Origin: Halomonas sp. DQ26W
GTDB taxonomy: Bacteria; Pseudomonadota; Gammaproteobacteria; Pseudomonadales; Halomonadaceae
DNA length: 64,000 nucleotides
Direction of reading: 5' to 3'
NCBI RefSeq assembly: GCF_003339685.1
Contig: NZ_QPKI01000012.1
Span: forward strand, 36,528 to 100,527
Shown here: piece after piece, positions 45,841 to 54,713 of the stretch
How positions within the stretch are numbered: the first letter of the stretch is position 1
How the letters are laid out: each line of letters begins with the position of its first letter
Program-made: the position numbers and the translations under genes
The notes under the pieces: model-generated
Seen by the model: the letters and a program-made list of their open reading frames with translations, nothing else
Told to the model about the DNA's origin: nothing
Database searches by the model: none

Positions 45841-46926
45841 ATGGCCTTTGCGTTCACCTCAAAGCTCTCCCCTATCGCTCGTCGACGCATCAGCGTTTTC
45901 CGCCACAACCGCCGGGCGCGGGTGTCGCTGTGGATCTTTCTGATCCTGTTTGGCCTCAGCCTCATCGCCGAGTTGATTGCCAACGACAAGCCCATCGTGA
46001 TGAAGTTCGATGGGCAGTGGTATGCGCCTTTGATGGTTGATTATCCGGAGACCGAGTTCGGCGGTTTTCTGCCGACACGGACCGACTACCACGACCCGTT
46101 CATACAGGCGCAGATCGAGGACCATGGCTGGGTGCTCTGGCCACCGATCCCCTTCTCCTACCAGACCCTGGACATGCAAATGATGCGCCCCTCGCCTTCT
46201 CCGCCCGACAGGCGCCACTGGCTGGGCACCGATGACCAAGGGCGCGATGTTCTGGCCCGGGTCATCTATGGCTTCCGTTTATCGGTTTTCTTCGCCCTGG
46301 TACTGACCGTTGGCTCTTTGGTGATGGGCGTACTCATTGGTGGCATACAGGGCTACTTCGGTGGCAAGACCGACCTTGTCGGCCAACGTCTGACAGAGAT
46401 TTGGTCGGGATTGCCGGTGCTGTTTCTCCTGATCATCCTGGCCAGCCTGGTACAACCTGGCTTCTGGTGGTTGCTGGGCATCATGCTACTTTTTTCCTGG
46501 CTTGGGCTGGTGGATGTGGTGCGCGCCGAATTCCTGCGGGCTCGAAACCTGGAGTACGTGCGCGCAGCCAAGGCCATGGGACTCCCATCGCGCCTGATCA
46601 TGTGGCGCCACGTCCTGCCCAATGCCATGGTCGCGACACTGACCTTCATTCCCTTCCTGTTCACCGGTGCCATCACCACACTGACCGCTCTGGATTTCCT
46701 CGGCTTCGGTCTGCCGCCGGGCTCCCCCTCACTGGGAGAATTGGTCGCCCAGGGCAAGAACAACCTGCATGCCCCATGGCTTGGCATCACTGCCTTCGTC
46801 AGCCTGTCGCTGATGCTGTCTCTACTCGTGTTCATCGGCGAAGGATTACGTGATGCCTTCGACCCACGCCATATTCAACACGCCCCGAGTGCAACTCACT
46901 TGACCAGGACCCAGCCCGATGCCTGA
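45841..46926 (+). CDS. yejE: ABC transporter permease YejE
   Basis: 361 residues from the ATG at 45841. A first helix near residue 30, then a periplasmic insert of about 90 residues typical of YejE, then five helices. The contact loop is EFLRARNLEYVRAAKAMGLPSRLIMWRHVLPNAM. The end overlaps yejF by 8 bp. All four Yej genes lie on one strand with short gaps and form one operon. Confidence 0.94.
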   Translation: MAFAFTSKLSPIARRRISVFRHNRRARVSLWIFLILFGLSLIAELIANDKPIVMKFDGQWYAPLMVDYPETEFGGFLPTRTDYHDPFIQAQIEDHGWVLWPPIPFSYQTLDMQMMRPSPSPPDRRHWLGTDDQGRDVLARVIYGFRLSVFFALVLTVGSLVMGVLIGGIQGYFGGKTDLVGQRLTEIWSGLPVLFLLIILASLVQPGFWWLLGIMLLFSWLGLVDVVRAEFLRARNLEYVRAAKAMGLPSRLIMWRHVLPNAMVATLTFIPFLFTGAITTLTALDFLGFGLPPGSPSLGELVAQGKNNLHAPWLGITAFVSLSLMLSLLVFIGEGLRDAFDPRHIQHAPSATHLTRTQPDA

Positions 46927-48517
46927 ATCGCATTCTCGATACTTGCTGCGCTTGGACAAGCTGACCATCGCATTCGACGGCGTAACGGTACTGCAGGAGC
47001 TGACCCTCGAGGTACGTCGCGGCGAGACCCTTGCCCTGGTGGGTGAATCCGGCTCCGGCAAATCGGTGTCGGCGCTGGGCACCATGAACCTGCTCCCCGA
47101 CAATGCTCGCGTGGAAGGCGGACGTTGGCTGGGCGAGACTGACCTGACCAGCCTCAAGAGACGCGACTGGCAGGGGCTGCGTGGTGGACGTGTCGGGTTC
47201 ATCTTCCAGGAGCCAATGACCTCGCTCAATCCACTGCACACTGTGGCCAAGCAGATCGGTGAGACACTGCGGTTACACCAGGGACTTTCCGGTCGCGAAG
47301 CACGCGAGCGGACGCGTACACTGCTGGAGCAGGTAAGGCTGCCACGCCCCGATGAGCTGCTGGATTCCTGGCCGCACCAACTTTCCGGCGGTCAGCGACA
47401 GCGCGTGATGATCGCCATGGCGATTGCCAATGATCCCGAACTGCTGATCGCCGATGAGCCCACCACCGCCCTCGATGTCACCGTTCAGCAGGACATTCTC
47501 GCCCTGCTCGCCGAGCTACGAGACAAGCACGGCATGGGCATGCTCTTCATCACCCACGACCTCAATCTGGTACGCCGGCATGCCGACCGGGTCTGTGTGC
47601 TCTTCAATGGCCGCGAGCAGGAGACTGGCCCGGTTTCCGATGTCTTCAACTCACCCCGCAGCGCCTATACCCGGACCTTGCTGGAGGCTGAGCCCACCGG
47701 GCACCCCGCACCGGTATCTGCCGACCAACCTCTGCTACGGGCCCGAGGCGTGTCTGTCAGCTTCCAGCGACCAAAGCGGCTTTTCGCCAAGCGTCCGCCA
47801 GCCTTCGAGGCCGTCAAACCGGTAAATCTTCAGATCGCACCCGGCGAAACGCTGGGTATCGTCGGCGAATCAGGTTCCGGCAAGACGACCCTGGCCATGG
47901 CGCTACTGAGGCTAACGCCCTGTGACGGCGAGATCGATTTTGGCGGCGAACGTCTCGACCGCTTGAGCGGTAATGCTCTGCGCAAGCGTCGGCGTCGTTT
48001 TCAGGTCGTCTTTCAGGATCCCTACGGTTCACTATCCCCGCGCCTGCCAGTCTCGGAAATCGTCAGTGAAGGACTACGTTTTCACTATCCCAAGCTGGCG
48101 GAGAGCGAGGTCTTGCAGCGGGTACAGGCATCGCTGCATGAAGTCGGCCTGCCGGCCGACTGTGCTGCACGTTACCCCCATGAGTTCTCGGGAGGGCAGC
48201 GTCAGCGCATAGCCGTAGCCCGCGTCCTCATTCTCGAACCCGAGCTGGTGATCCTCGACGAGCCGACCTCGGCCCTTGATCGCACTGTACAGAAACAGCT
48301 CGTGGAACTGCTTCGCGACCTGCAGGTTCGCCGAGGACTGAGCTACTTATTCATTAGCCATGACCTTGCTGTGGTGCGTGCCATGGCACATCGGGTTATG
48401 GTTCTGAAAGACGGAGAGCTGATAGAAGAAGGTAATTGCCAGAACGTTCTCGAGAACCCGACCAGCAACTACACGCGTGCGCTGGTAAAAGCGGCGGGGC
48501 TTCGCATCGACCGCTGA
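46919..48517 (+). CDS. yejF: ABC transporter double ATPase YejF
   Basis: 532 residues with two complete ATPase halves. Walker A motifs are GESGSGKSVSA and GESGSGKTTLA; signatures are LSGGQRQRVMIA and FSGGQRQRIAVA; Walker B motifs are LLIADEPTTALD and LVILDEPTSALD. It energises the YejBE channel. Last gene of the operon; the 116 bp to rsuA is convergent. Confidence 0.95.
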   Translation: MPESHSRYLLRLDKLTIAFDGVTVLQELTLEVRRGETLALVGESGSGKSVSALGTMNLLPDNARVEGGRWLGETDLTSLKRRDWQGLRGGRVGFIFQEPMTSLNPLHTVAKQIGETLRLHQGLSGREARERTRTLLEQVRLPRPDELLDSWPHQLSGGQRQRVMIAMAIANDPELLIADEPTTALDVTVQQDILALLAELRDKHGMGMLFITHDLNLVRRHADRVCVLFNGREQETGPVSDVFNSPRSAYTRTLLEAEPTGHPAPVSADQPLLRARGVSVSFQRPKRLFAKRPPAFEAVKPVNLQIAPGETLGIVGESGSGKTTLAMALLRLTPCDGEIDFGGERLDRLSGNALRKRRRRFQVVFQDPYGSLSPRLPVSEIVSEGLRFHYPKLAESEVLQRVQASLHEVGLPADCAARYPHEFSGGQRQRIAVARVLILEPELVILDEPTSALDRTVQKQLVELLRDLQVRRGLSYLFISHDLAVVRAMAHRVMVLKDGELIEEGNCQNVLENPTSNYTRALVKAAGLRIDR

Positions 48518-48633
48518 CGGATCTGTTCGACTGTTCGTCCGAGCATGATGGGTTGACAGTGAGATAACGGTATAAATAGCGGTCGGTATAGGCCGTGCAT
48601 CGCCTCTCGGGCAGGTACCCGTGACGTCAGCCG

Positions 48634-49335
48634 TCAGCTAAAGGCGGCTACCTCCGCATCGGTTAGTTCCCGCCACTCGCCTGGCGCCAGCTCGTCAAGG
48701 CTCAACGGCCCGATTGAAACTCTGTGCAGTGCTTCCACGCGGTTACCGATAGCGCCGAACATTCGCTTTACCTGATGGTATTTTCCCTCGTAGAGCGTCA
48801 ACTCGGCATCAACAGGTGTGAGCATGGTCAATCCGGCGGGGCGGATTGGTTTTTCTTCGCCGTCGAGAAGGACCCCTTCCGCAAAGTAGGCCACAGCGTT
48901 TTCCAGCGCCTCACCCTCTAGCGGTTCGGCAAGGCTGACACGGTAGACCTTGCCGCAACGCTTGCGGGGTGACGTAACACGATGAGACCACTGCCCGTCA
49001 TCGGTCAACAGGACCATACCGGTAGTATCGACATCGAGCCGCCCTACCGTCTGCAGCCGCTCGACCTTGGGCAGCTCAATCAGTTCGATTGCCCTGGGGT
49101 ATAGCCCCCGCCGGGCGCTACACTCTACACCGGCCGGCTTATTCAGCATGATATAGCGCAGTCCGACAAGCACCAGGAGCTCCTCCTCCAAGTGCACCCT
49201 GTCCTGCTCACCGACGTGCTGCGCCGGCTGCTTGACTACCTCACCATTTACGGTGACCTCGCCCCGGTGCAGCGCTTTCTTGGCTAGACCGCGTGTCAGG
49301 TCGGTGGTCTCGGATAGAAATCGGTCCAATCGCAT
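48634..49335 (-). CDS. rsuA: 16S rRNA pseudouridine(516) synthase
   Basis: 233 residues. An S4-like RNA-binding domain at the N terminus (RLDRFLSETTDLTRGLAKKAL) precedes the synthase, with catalytic Asp101 in GRLDVDTTG (Asp102 in E. coli). EGKYHQVKRMFGAIGNRVEALHR is the RsuA motif. It modifies U516 of 16S rRNA. The ATG overlaps the yafV stop (TGATG). Confidence 0.94.
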   Translation of the reverse strand: MRLDRFLSETTDLTRGLAKKALHRGEVTVNGEVVKQPAQHVGEQDRVHLEEELLVLVGLRYIMLNKPAGVECSARRGLYPRAIELIELPKVERLQTVGRLDVDTTGMVLLTDDGQWSHRVTSPRKRCGKVYRVSLAEPLEGEALENAVAYFAEGVLLDGEEKPIRPAGLTMLTPVDAELTLYEGKYHQVKRMFGAIGNRVEALHRVSIGPLSLDELAPGEWRELTDAEVAAFS

Positions 49336-50150
49336 CAGAAACCGACTCCATCAGCAACATTGAAATGATCGGCATCCCGCCATGCCGGGAATTTGTCGCG
49401 GAAAGCATCGAGTTCGGCCCGGGACAGCACCCCTGTCTTGATGAATGGCTGGTCACGGGGCTCATCGATCACTGCCTCGCCCTTGAAGTCCACCAGCATG
49501 GAGTCACCAGCGTAGGCCATGCCGTTGGCGTCTTCACCGACGCGATTGACGCCAATCACCGGACAGAGATTCTCGATCGCCCGCGCCTGCAACAGAATGC
49601 GCCAAGGATGTCGTCGTGGGGCAGGCCAGTTGGCCACGCAGAGCAGGGCATCGTATTCGAAATGCTCATCGGCGGCCGGTTGTTGGCGCAGCCAGACGGG
49701 GAAGCGAAGGTCATAGCAGACGCTCAGCAGGATACGAAAGCCCTTTAGCGTGACGATAACTCGCTCGTGACCCATGGAATAGCGCTCGTGCTCACCGGCC
49801 ATCCGAAACAGGTGACGCTTGTCATAATGAACACAGCTACCATCCGGACGCGCCCAGATAAGGCGATTGAAATAGTGCTCGCCTTCCACCACGGCCACGC
49901 TACCGGTCACCACGCAGCCACGACCGATGGCCTGTTGCTGAACCCAAGCCACAGCGCGGCTCTCCTCCATGGGTTCGGCCATTTCACGCGAATTCATGGT
50001 AAAACCGGTCGAGAACATCTCCGGCAGAACGATCAGATCGGTTTGCGCACCATCGATTCCGTCGAGTTCAGCTTCCAGCATGCGACAGTTGGCTTCTGGG
50101 TCTTCCCAGCGCAGGTCGCACTGCACCAGTGTCGTACGTAAGTCGCTCAT
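49335..50150 (-). CDS. yafV: omega-amidase YafV (nitrilase superfamily)
   Basis: 271 residues from the ATG at 50150 with GGAAG upstream. The Glu-Lys-Cys triad is in VLPEMFSTGFTMN, HYDKRHLFRMAGE and LSVCYDLRFPVW. YafV hydrolyses 2-oxoglutaramate/2-oxosuccinamate, clearing by-products of glutamine transamination; it is connected with methionine salvage in some bacteria. Operon with rsuA. Confidence 0.92.
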   Translation of the reverse strand: MSDLRTTLVQCDLRWEDPEANCRMLEAELDGIDGAQTDLIVLPEMFSTGFTMNSREMAEPMEESRAVAWVQQQAIGRGCVVTGSVAVVEGEHYFNRLIWARPDGSCVHYDKRHLFRMAGEHERYSMGHERVIVTLKGFRILLSVCYDLRFPVWLRQQPAADEHFEYDALLCVANWPAPRRHPWRILLQARAIENLCPVIGVNRVGEDANGMAYAGDSMLVDFKGEAVIDEPRDQPFIKTGVLSRAELDAFRDKFPAWRDADHFNVADGVGF

Positions 50151-50293
50151 TCCGGCTTCCCTTGGGTGAATCGCCATACCCCATAGCCTAACTCAGCAGG
50201 GCGCCTCCGTCAGCCAGCAGCCACACTCAACCGCTCCCATGGAAAAGCGACAAATAGCCTGCTAAGTTGATGCTTTCGCCAAGAGATGATGGA

Positions 50294-51220
50294 ATGTCCC
50301 CCAAGCCCCTTCCTGATGCCGAAGCCACCAAGGGTGTTGCCTTCGGCCTGACCGCCTATGTGATGTGGGGCTGCTTTCCGCTGTTCTTCGCCCTGTTCCA
50401 AGGCGTTCCCGCTTTCGAGATCCTGATTCACCGCGTCATCTGGTCCTGTCTCTTCCTGGTGGGGCTTGTTACGGTGATGAATCGCTGGCACCCGATCCGC
50501 CAAGCGCTGGCCGAACCCAGGCGGCTCGGCCGTGTACTCGGCTGCGCCGTGCTGATTGCCATCAATTGGGGGCTCTATATCTATGCCGTGGAAACCCGCC
50601 AGGTCTTCCAGGCGAGCCTGGGGTATTTTCTCACGCCGCTGATCAATGTCGCGTTGGGAATGCTGGTACTGCGCGAACGCATGGCCGGGCTGCAGAGTCT
50701 GGCCGTGCTGCTTGCCGCAACGGCCATCATTATACAACTGGTACTGCTGGGTGAGCTGCCATGGATCAGCCTGACTCTGGCGCTCTCCTTCGGCACCTAT
50801 GGCTTGCTGCGCAAGCAGGTTCCCCTCGACGGCCTTTCAGGCCTCTTCGTTGAAACCCTGCTACTGCTGCCCCTGGGACTGATGGCGCTCTCCTGGCTGT
50901 CGATGAACGATCTCTCGCACTTTCTCGACATGCCTCGCACCACCCTGCTGTTGATGGCCAGTGGCGTGATCACCGCTCTGCCGCTGCTGGCTTTCGCTGG
51001 CGCTGCTCGGCGGCTACGCCTGGCGACACTTGGGTTTCTGATGTACCTCAACCCGACCATTCAGTTTTTCATCGCACTGCTGGTATTTCGCGAGCCGCTC
51101 TCACCGATCCAACTGGCCACCTTTGTGCTGATCTGGGTCAGCCTGACGCTATACTCCTGGTCGGCATGGCATACCCGAGGCCAACAACCTCTGACTCCGG
51201 CCGAGAGCCAGTCGAAATGA
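50294..51220 (+). CDS. rarD: EamA-family transporter RarD
   Basis: 308 residues from the ATG at 50294; ATG at 50270 and TTG at 50267 are alternatives without better sites. Ten hydrophobic helices are expected. The family motifs GVAFGLTAYVMWGCFPLFFALF and EILIHRVIWSCLFL open the protein, with FGTYGLLRKQVPLDGLSGLFVETLLL mid-chain. RarD is linked to chloramphenicol sensitivity in some strains; the natural substrate is unknown. It is convergent with the chemoreceptor gene. Confidence 0.9.
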   Translation: MSPKPLPDAEATKGVAFGLTAYVMWGCFPLFFALFQGVPAFEILIHRVIWSCLFLVGLVTVMNRWHPIRQALAEPRRLGRVLGCAVLIAINWGLYIYAVETRQVFQASLGYFLTPLINVALGMLVLRERMAGLQSLAVLLAATAIIIQLVLLGELPWISLTLALSFGTYGLLRKQVPLDGLSGLFVETLLLLPLGLMALSWLSMNDLSHFLDMPRTTLLLMASGVITALPLLAFAGAARRLRLATLGFLMYLNPTIQFFIALLVFREPLSPIQLATFVLIWVSLTLYSWSAWHTRGQQPLTPAESQSK

Positions 51221-51240
51221 GTGGATAACCTCAGCAACGA

Positions 51241-52833
51241 TCAGGCTGCCTCGGGCTTGTAGCCGACACGGAATCCTCCCCAGTGCTTGCTACCCACATA
51301 GATCGGCACCGATAGATCATGAATGACCTCCCCGGTATCACGCTTGTAGGTCTGCAGCAGCAACGTCTCCTCGTGTGTGCCCGAACGCTGACCGGTAGGA
51401 TCTTCGTAGATGCGACGGTTACGGCAGAACTTCAGATCGTGATCATACTCGCCATTAGGTGGCTGGCTGACGCTTTGGTTGTGCGTCGGTATGTAGCCTC
51501 GCCGGTCGATAGCGATAGCGTAGGCGACCCCCAGGCGATCCAATAGCGGCTCCTGGATGGCCGGGAAGTGCTGGTCCGTATAGCTGACGACACCGGTCGT
51601 GTACTGCTGGGGGTTGGTGCCGGGTATCGGCGTATAGGTGGCATGGAAAAGAGTCTGCTCGTCGAGCTCACCACGCTTGATTGCCGAGTCGAGCAGAGAA
51701 CCGAGCTCAATCGCAGCCTGGCGTGCTGCCTCGAAGACCTGCTGGTGTCGCCCTTCCAACCGCTGTTGCGCCAGCGCTCCATCGACGGCTTCTGCCCCTT
51801 CCATGAGCGAATGAGCCTGGCTCGCAAGACCATGCATATCGCGGGTGCCCTGTTCGGCCTCAGCCGCCAGTATCGTCAGTGTTCCCGCCACTCGCTGGGA
51901 GTGCTGGTTGGTATCTTCCATCGCCACGGCAATGGAACGAATCTCGCTTTCGACCTGGTCGAAGTTGCCTGTCATCTCGGTAAGCTGTTCACCGACCTTT
52001 CTCATCTCCTTGGCACGATCACCGACGCGCTGCATCAGATGACCGATGGTATCGACCACGCGATGGCTGCTGTCACCGATATCGCCAACCAGTGCTTCGA
52101 CATTGCGTGTGGCATCCGCTGTCCGTCCCGCCAACTGGCGCACTTCACCTGCCACCACGGCAAAGCCGCGACCATGCTCGCCGGCACGAGCCGCCTCGAT
52201 TGAGGCATTCAGCGACAGCAGGTTTGTCTGCTCAGCGATCTCCTCGATCAATGAAGTGACGTGGCGTACGCTATCGGCTTTCTGGCTCAGCATGTTAAGC
52301 AGCCCCAGCGCCTCTTCCGAGCGCTCGGCGAGCATCTGCATCTCCTCGATCACCTGGCCAAGTGCTTCGCGGCTGACATGACTGGCATCCCGTGAGCGGC
52401 TGGCGAGATTGGCCACGTTGGCCGCGCTCGCTGCCACCTGTTCGATGGCAGAGGTGATCGAGCCCATGCTGGCGGAGGCCTCACGCACCGTGTGTCCCTG
52501 GCGCTCCAGGCGCTGATCCATGCGGTCAGCATGATGCGACACTTCGGCCGAGGCAATGGCGGTATTACTGGCCTGGCGAATCAAGCCATGGGCCATGCGC
52601 CGCAATGACAGATAATCCCGGGTAGCCGGGAGCAAGGTCCTGATGCCCTGCGTTTCCAGGGTGGCGGCATTGGCGCGGTAAATACTGGCCAGCCCAGTGA
52701 GTGATAGAAGGCAGCCCGCCAGGGCAGCGAGGCTCAGGCCGAGGTAGGCTTGCCACCCCAACCCGAGACCGTTCATTACGAAAACGCCCGCGGCGAGGGA
52801 GGTCGCGGCTAACAGAAACATCAGTATCCGCAT
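51241..52833 (-). CDS. methyl-accepting chemotaxis protein with C-terminal Cache-like sensor
   Basis: 530 residues. Two close hydrophobic segments at about 1-50 form a membrane hairpin with almost no periplasmic part and no evident HAMP. The signalling hairpin is [40 protein letters not shown]. The sensor lies after it, in residues about 385-530 ([57 protein letters not shown]). The sensing module is thus cytoplasmic and follows the signalling domain, an inverted order. No CheB/CheR-binding pentapeptide is seen at the end. It stands alone. Confidence 0.9.
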   Translation of the reverse strand: MRILMFLLAATSLAAGVFVMNGLGLGWQAYLGLSLAALAGCLLSLTGLASIYRANAATLETQGIRTLLPATRDYLSLRRMAHGLIRQASNTAIASAEVSHHADRMDQRLERQGHTVREASASMGSITSAIEQVAASAANVANLASRSRDASHVSREALGQVIEEMQMLAERSEEALGLLNMLSQKADSVRHVTSLIEEIAEQTNLLSLNASIEAARAGEHGRGFAVVAGEVRQLAGRTADATRNVEALVGDIGDSSHRVVDTIGHLMQRVGDRAKEMRKVGEQLTEMTGNFDQVESEIRSIAVAMEDTNQHSQRVAGTLTILAAEAEQGTRDMHGLASQAHSLMEGAEAVDGALAQQRLEGRHQQVFEAARQAAIELGSLLDSAIKRGELDEQTLFHATYTPIPGTNPQQYTTGVVSYTDQHFPAIQEPLLDRLGVAYAIAIDRRGYIPTHNQSVSQPPNGEYDHDLKFCRNRRIYEDPTGQRSGTHEETLLLQTYKRDTGEVIHDLSVPIYVGSKHWGGFRVGYKPEAA

Positions 52834-53228
52834 GACGCCTTATCTCTTTGTTATTGGGAGTAGCCGAGATTAGCGTCATATAAGTAGTATTCGCATTACC
52901 ACTTTGGCCTGAGAGACGAAAGCACAACTCAAGTATGTGACTTATCAGCCGATATCATGAGGTTACCTGATTACTCACCTTGATCAGCCATCGGGCCTAT
53001 CTTGAGCCACACTGAAAGAGCTCGGAGGGCCAAGACGTTATAAATCGTCCTCCCTTAGCGATTGCCTCCACCAACGCTGCCACGCCGCTGCAGGAGTAGT
53101 TTCAGCTCACGACGGGAGGCCGCAGGCCTCCTGTCAGTATTGCCAACGCCAACGATCACCGCCAACGTGGCGGCCTCCACCAGGCGCCTGCTGAGGCTTA
53201 TGCGTAATCAGGTGAGGTTATGCTTCGG

Positions 53229-53258
53229 GATGTACCGACTGTGGATGTACCGTCTGTG
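53229..53258 (+). repeat. two tandem 15-bp repeats
   Basis: GATGTACCGACTGTG (53229-53243) is followed directly by GATGTACCGTCTGTG (53244-53258), one mismatch. They run straight into the G10 tract. Confidence 0.85.
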
Positions 53259-53267
53259 TGGGGGGGG

Positions 53268-53291
53268 GGCCGCCCCATGCAGGGGGCGGCC
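53268..53291. terminator. GC-rich hairpin beyond metY
   Basis: GGCCGCCCC (53268-53276) pairs with GGGGCGGCC (53283-53291) through 9 bp with loop ATGCAG, 8 bp past the metY stop. On the metY strand the stem is followed by C10 instead of T. Position argues for a terminator; the tail is atypical. Confidence 0.55.
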
Positions 53292-53298
53292 ACGCCAG

Positions 53299-54573
53299 TC
53301 AGGCCTGGCTGGCGGCAAGCGCCTGTTGCAGATCGGCGATGATATCATCGACATGCTCGATGCCGATGGAGAGGCGCACCATGTCGGGTGTCACGCCGGC
53401 TGCGAGCATTTCCTCGTCATTCAACTGGCGGTGGGTGGTGGATGCGGGTATCGAGGAGCAGGTCTTGGCATCGCCGATATTGACGAGTCGCAGGACCATG
53501 CCCAGCGCATCGTAGAAGCGCGCTCCCGCTTCGCGTCCACCTTGGATGCCGAAGCTGAGAATACCCGAGGCATGGCCGTTCATGTAACGCTGAGCAAGTT
53601 CGTGATCCTTGTGGCCAGGCAGACCGGCATACTGGACCCAGTTGACCAGATTGTGGTTTTCCAGATATTCCGCCACATTACGCGCATTGGCGCAGACACG
53701 CTCAATGCGCAGGGATAGCGTCTCCAGTCCCTGCAGCAGATTCCAGGCCGCCTGTGCCGACAGCGCAGCGCCCATGTTGCGTAGCGGTACAACGCGCGCG
53801 CGCGCGATGAAGGCGGCTTCACCGACGTCGCGGGTATAGCTAACCCCATGATAGGAGACATCCGGCTCGTTGAGCAGCGGGAAACGTTGCGGATGATCGG
53901 CCCAGGGAAACTTGCCGGAGTCGACTATGACGCCACCTACCGTGGTGCCATGCCCACCGATGTACTTGGTCGCGGAGTGGATGACTATGTCCGCACCGTG
54001 TTCGATGGGCCGCCACAGGAAGGGCGTGGGCACGGTATTGTCGACGATGACGGGAACGCCGTGGCGATGGGCGGCCTCGGCCAGCCTGGTCATGTCGACC
54101 ACGCTGCCAGAGGGATTGCCGACGCTTTCGCAGAATACCGCCTTGGTGCGAGCGTCGATCAATGACTCGATACCCGCGATGTCGTCCTTGTCGGCAAAGC
54201 GCACCTCGATACCCTGACGCGGCAAGGTATGCGCGAATAGATTATAGGTTCCGCCGTAGAGCTCGCTGATGGAAACGATATTGTCACCAGCTTCGGCGAT
54301 GGTCTGGATCGCATAGGTGATCGCGGCCATGCCCGATGCAACCGCCAGACCCGCGATACCGCCCTCCAGCGCGGCAATTCGCTGCTCCAGCACCGCACAC
54401 GTTGGATTCATGATGCGTGAATAGATATTACCCTCGACCTTGAGGTCGAACAGATCGGCCGCATGCTGGGCGCTGTCGAAGGAAAATGAGGTAGTCTGGT
54501 GAATCGGCACCGCCACGGCGTGCTGATCGTCAGGTGTGTAGCCGTGGTGCAAGGCGATTGTTTCGGGCTTCAT
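53299..54573 (-). CDS. metY: O-acetylhomoserine sulfhydrylase (MetY type)
   Basis: 424 residues. The PLP lysine lies in IHSATKYIGGHGTTVGGVIVDSG. ETIALHHGYTPDDQHAVAVPIHQTTSFSFDSAQHAADLFDL and SRIMNPTCAVLEQRIAALEGG are family motifs. The length and the insertion after the PLP site mark MetY rather than MetB/MetZ. It makes homocysteine from O-acetylhomoserine and sulfide, linking cysI sulfide to metH. AGGA precedes the ATG. An eight-unit CG alternation (about 53791-53807) lies inside the gene and keeps the frame. Confidence 0.95.
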   Translation of the reverse strand: MKPETIALHHGYTPDDQHAVAVPIHQTTSFSFDSAQHAADLFDLKVEGNIYSRIMNPTCAVLEQRIAALEGGIAGLAVASGMAAITYAIQTIAEAGDNIVSISELYGGTYNLFAHTLPRQGIEVRFADKDDIAGIESLIDARTKAVFCESVGNPSGSVVDMTRLAEAAHRHGVPVIVDNTVPTPFLWRPIEHGADIVIHSATKYIGGHGTTVGGVIVDSGKFPWADHPQRFPLLNEPDVSYHGVSYTRDVGEAAFIARARVVPLRNMGAALSAQAAWNLLQGLETLSLRIERVCANARNVAEYLENHNLVNWVQYAGLPGHKDHELAQRYMNGHASGILSFGIQGGREAGARFYDALGMVLRLVNIGDAKTCSSIPASTTHRQLNDEEMLAAGVTPDMVRLSIGIEHVDDIIADLQQALAASQA

Positions 54574-54713
54574 GTCGTATCCTGATGTGTTGAAGAATCG
54601 GTAGAGTCTATTTCACCTGATGCTAACCAAGTCCCAACCCTATCACCAATATCGTTTAGTCTTGTGCCCCAGGTTCTCCTGCCGGTCACCACACCCAACT
54701 TTGAAGTGAACGG

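Larger units (their letters stand above)
52834..53298. other. intergenic region between metY and the chemoreceptor gene
   Basis: 465 bp without a recognised gene. It contains a small hairpin GGAGGCC-GCA-GGCCTCC (53115-53131), two tandem 15-mers (53229-53258), a G10 run (53260-53269) and a GC-rich hairpin next to metY. A minus-strand frame around 53070-53210 stays open for about 50 codons but resembles nothing I know and has no start. Confidence 0.6.

Noticed and set aside
48553..48576. Promoter for an unannotated RNA between yejF and rsuA (TTGACA and TATAAA)
   Set aside because: The spacing is 12 bp, too short for a sigma70 promoter, and no RNA-like structure follows.
53070..53210. Remnant gene on the minus strand beside metY
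   Set aside because: About 50 open codons but no start, no ribosome site and no family similarity.
53791..53807. CG alternation as a Z-DNA or variable repeat
   Set aside because: It lies within metY, keeps the frame, and encodes a normal Ala-Arg-Ala-Arg stretch.
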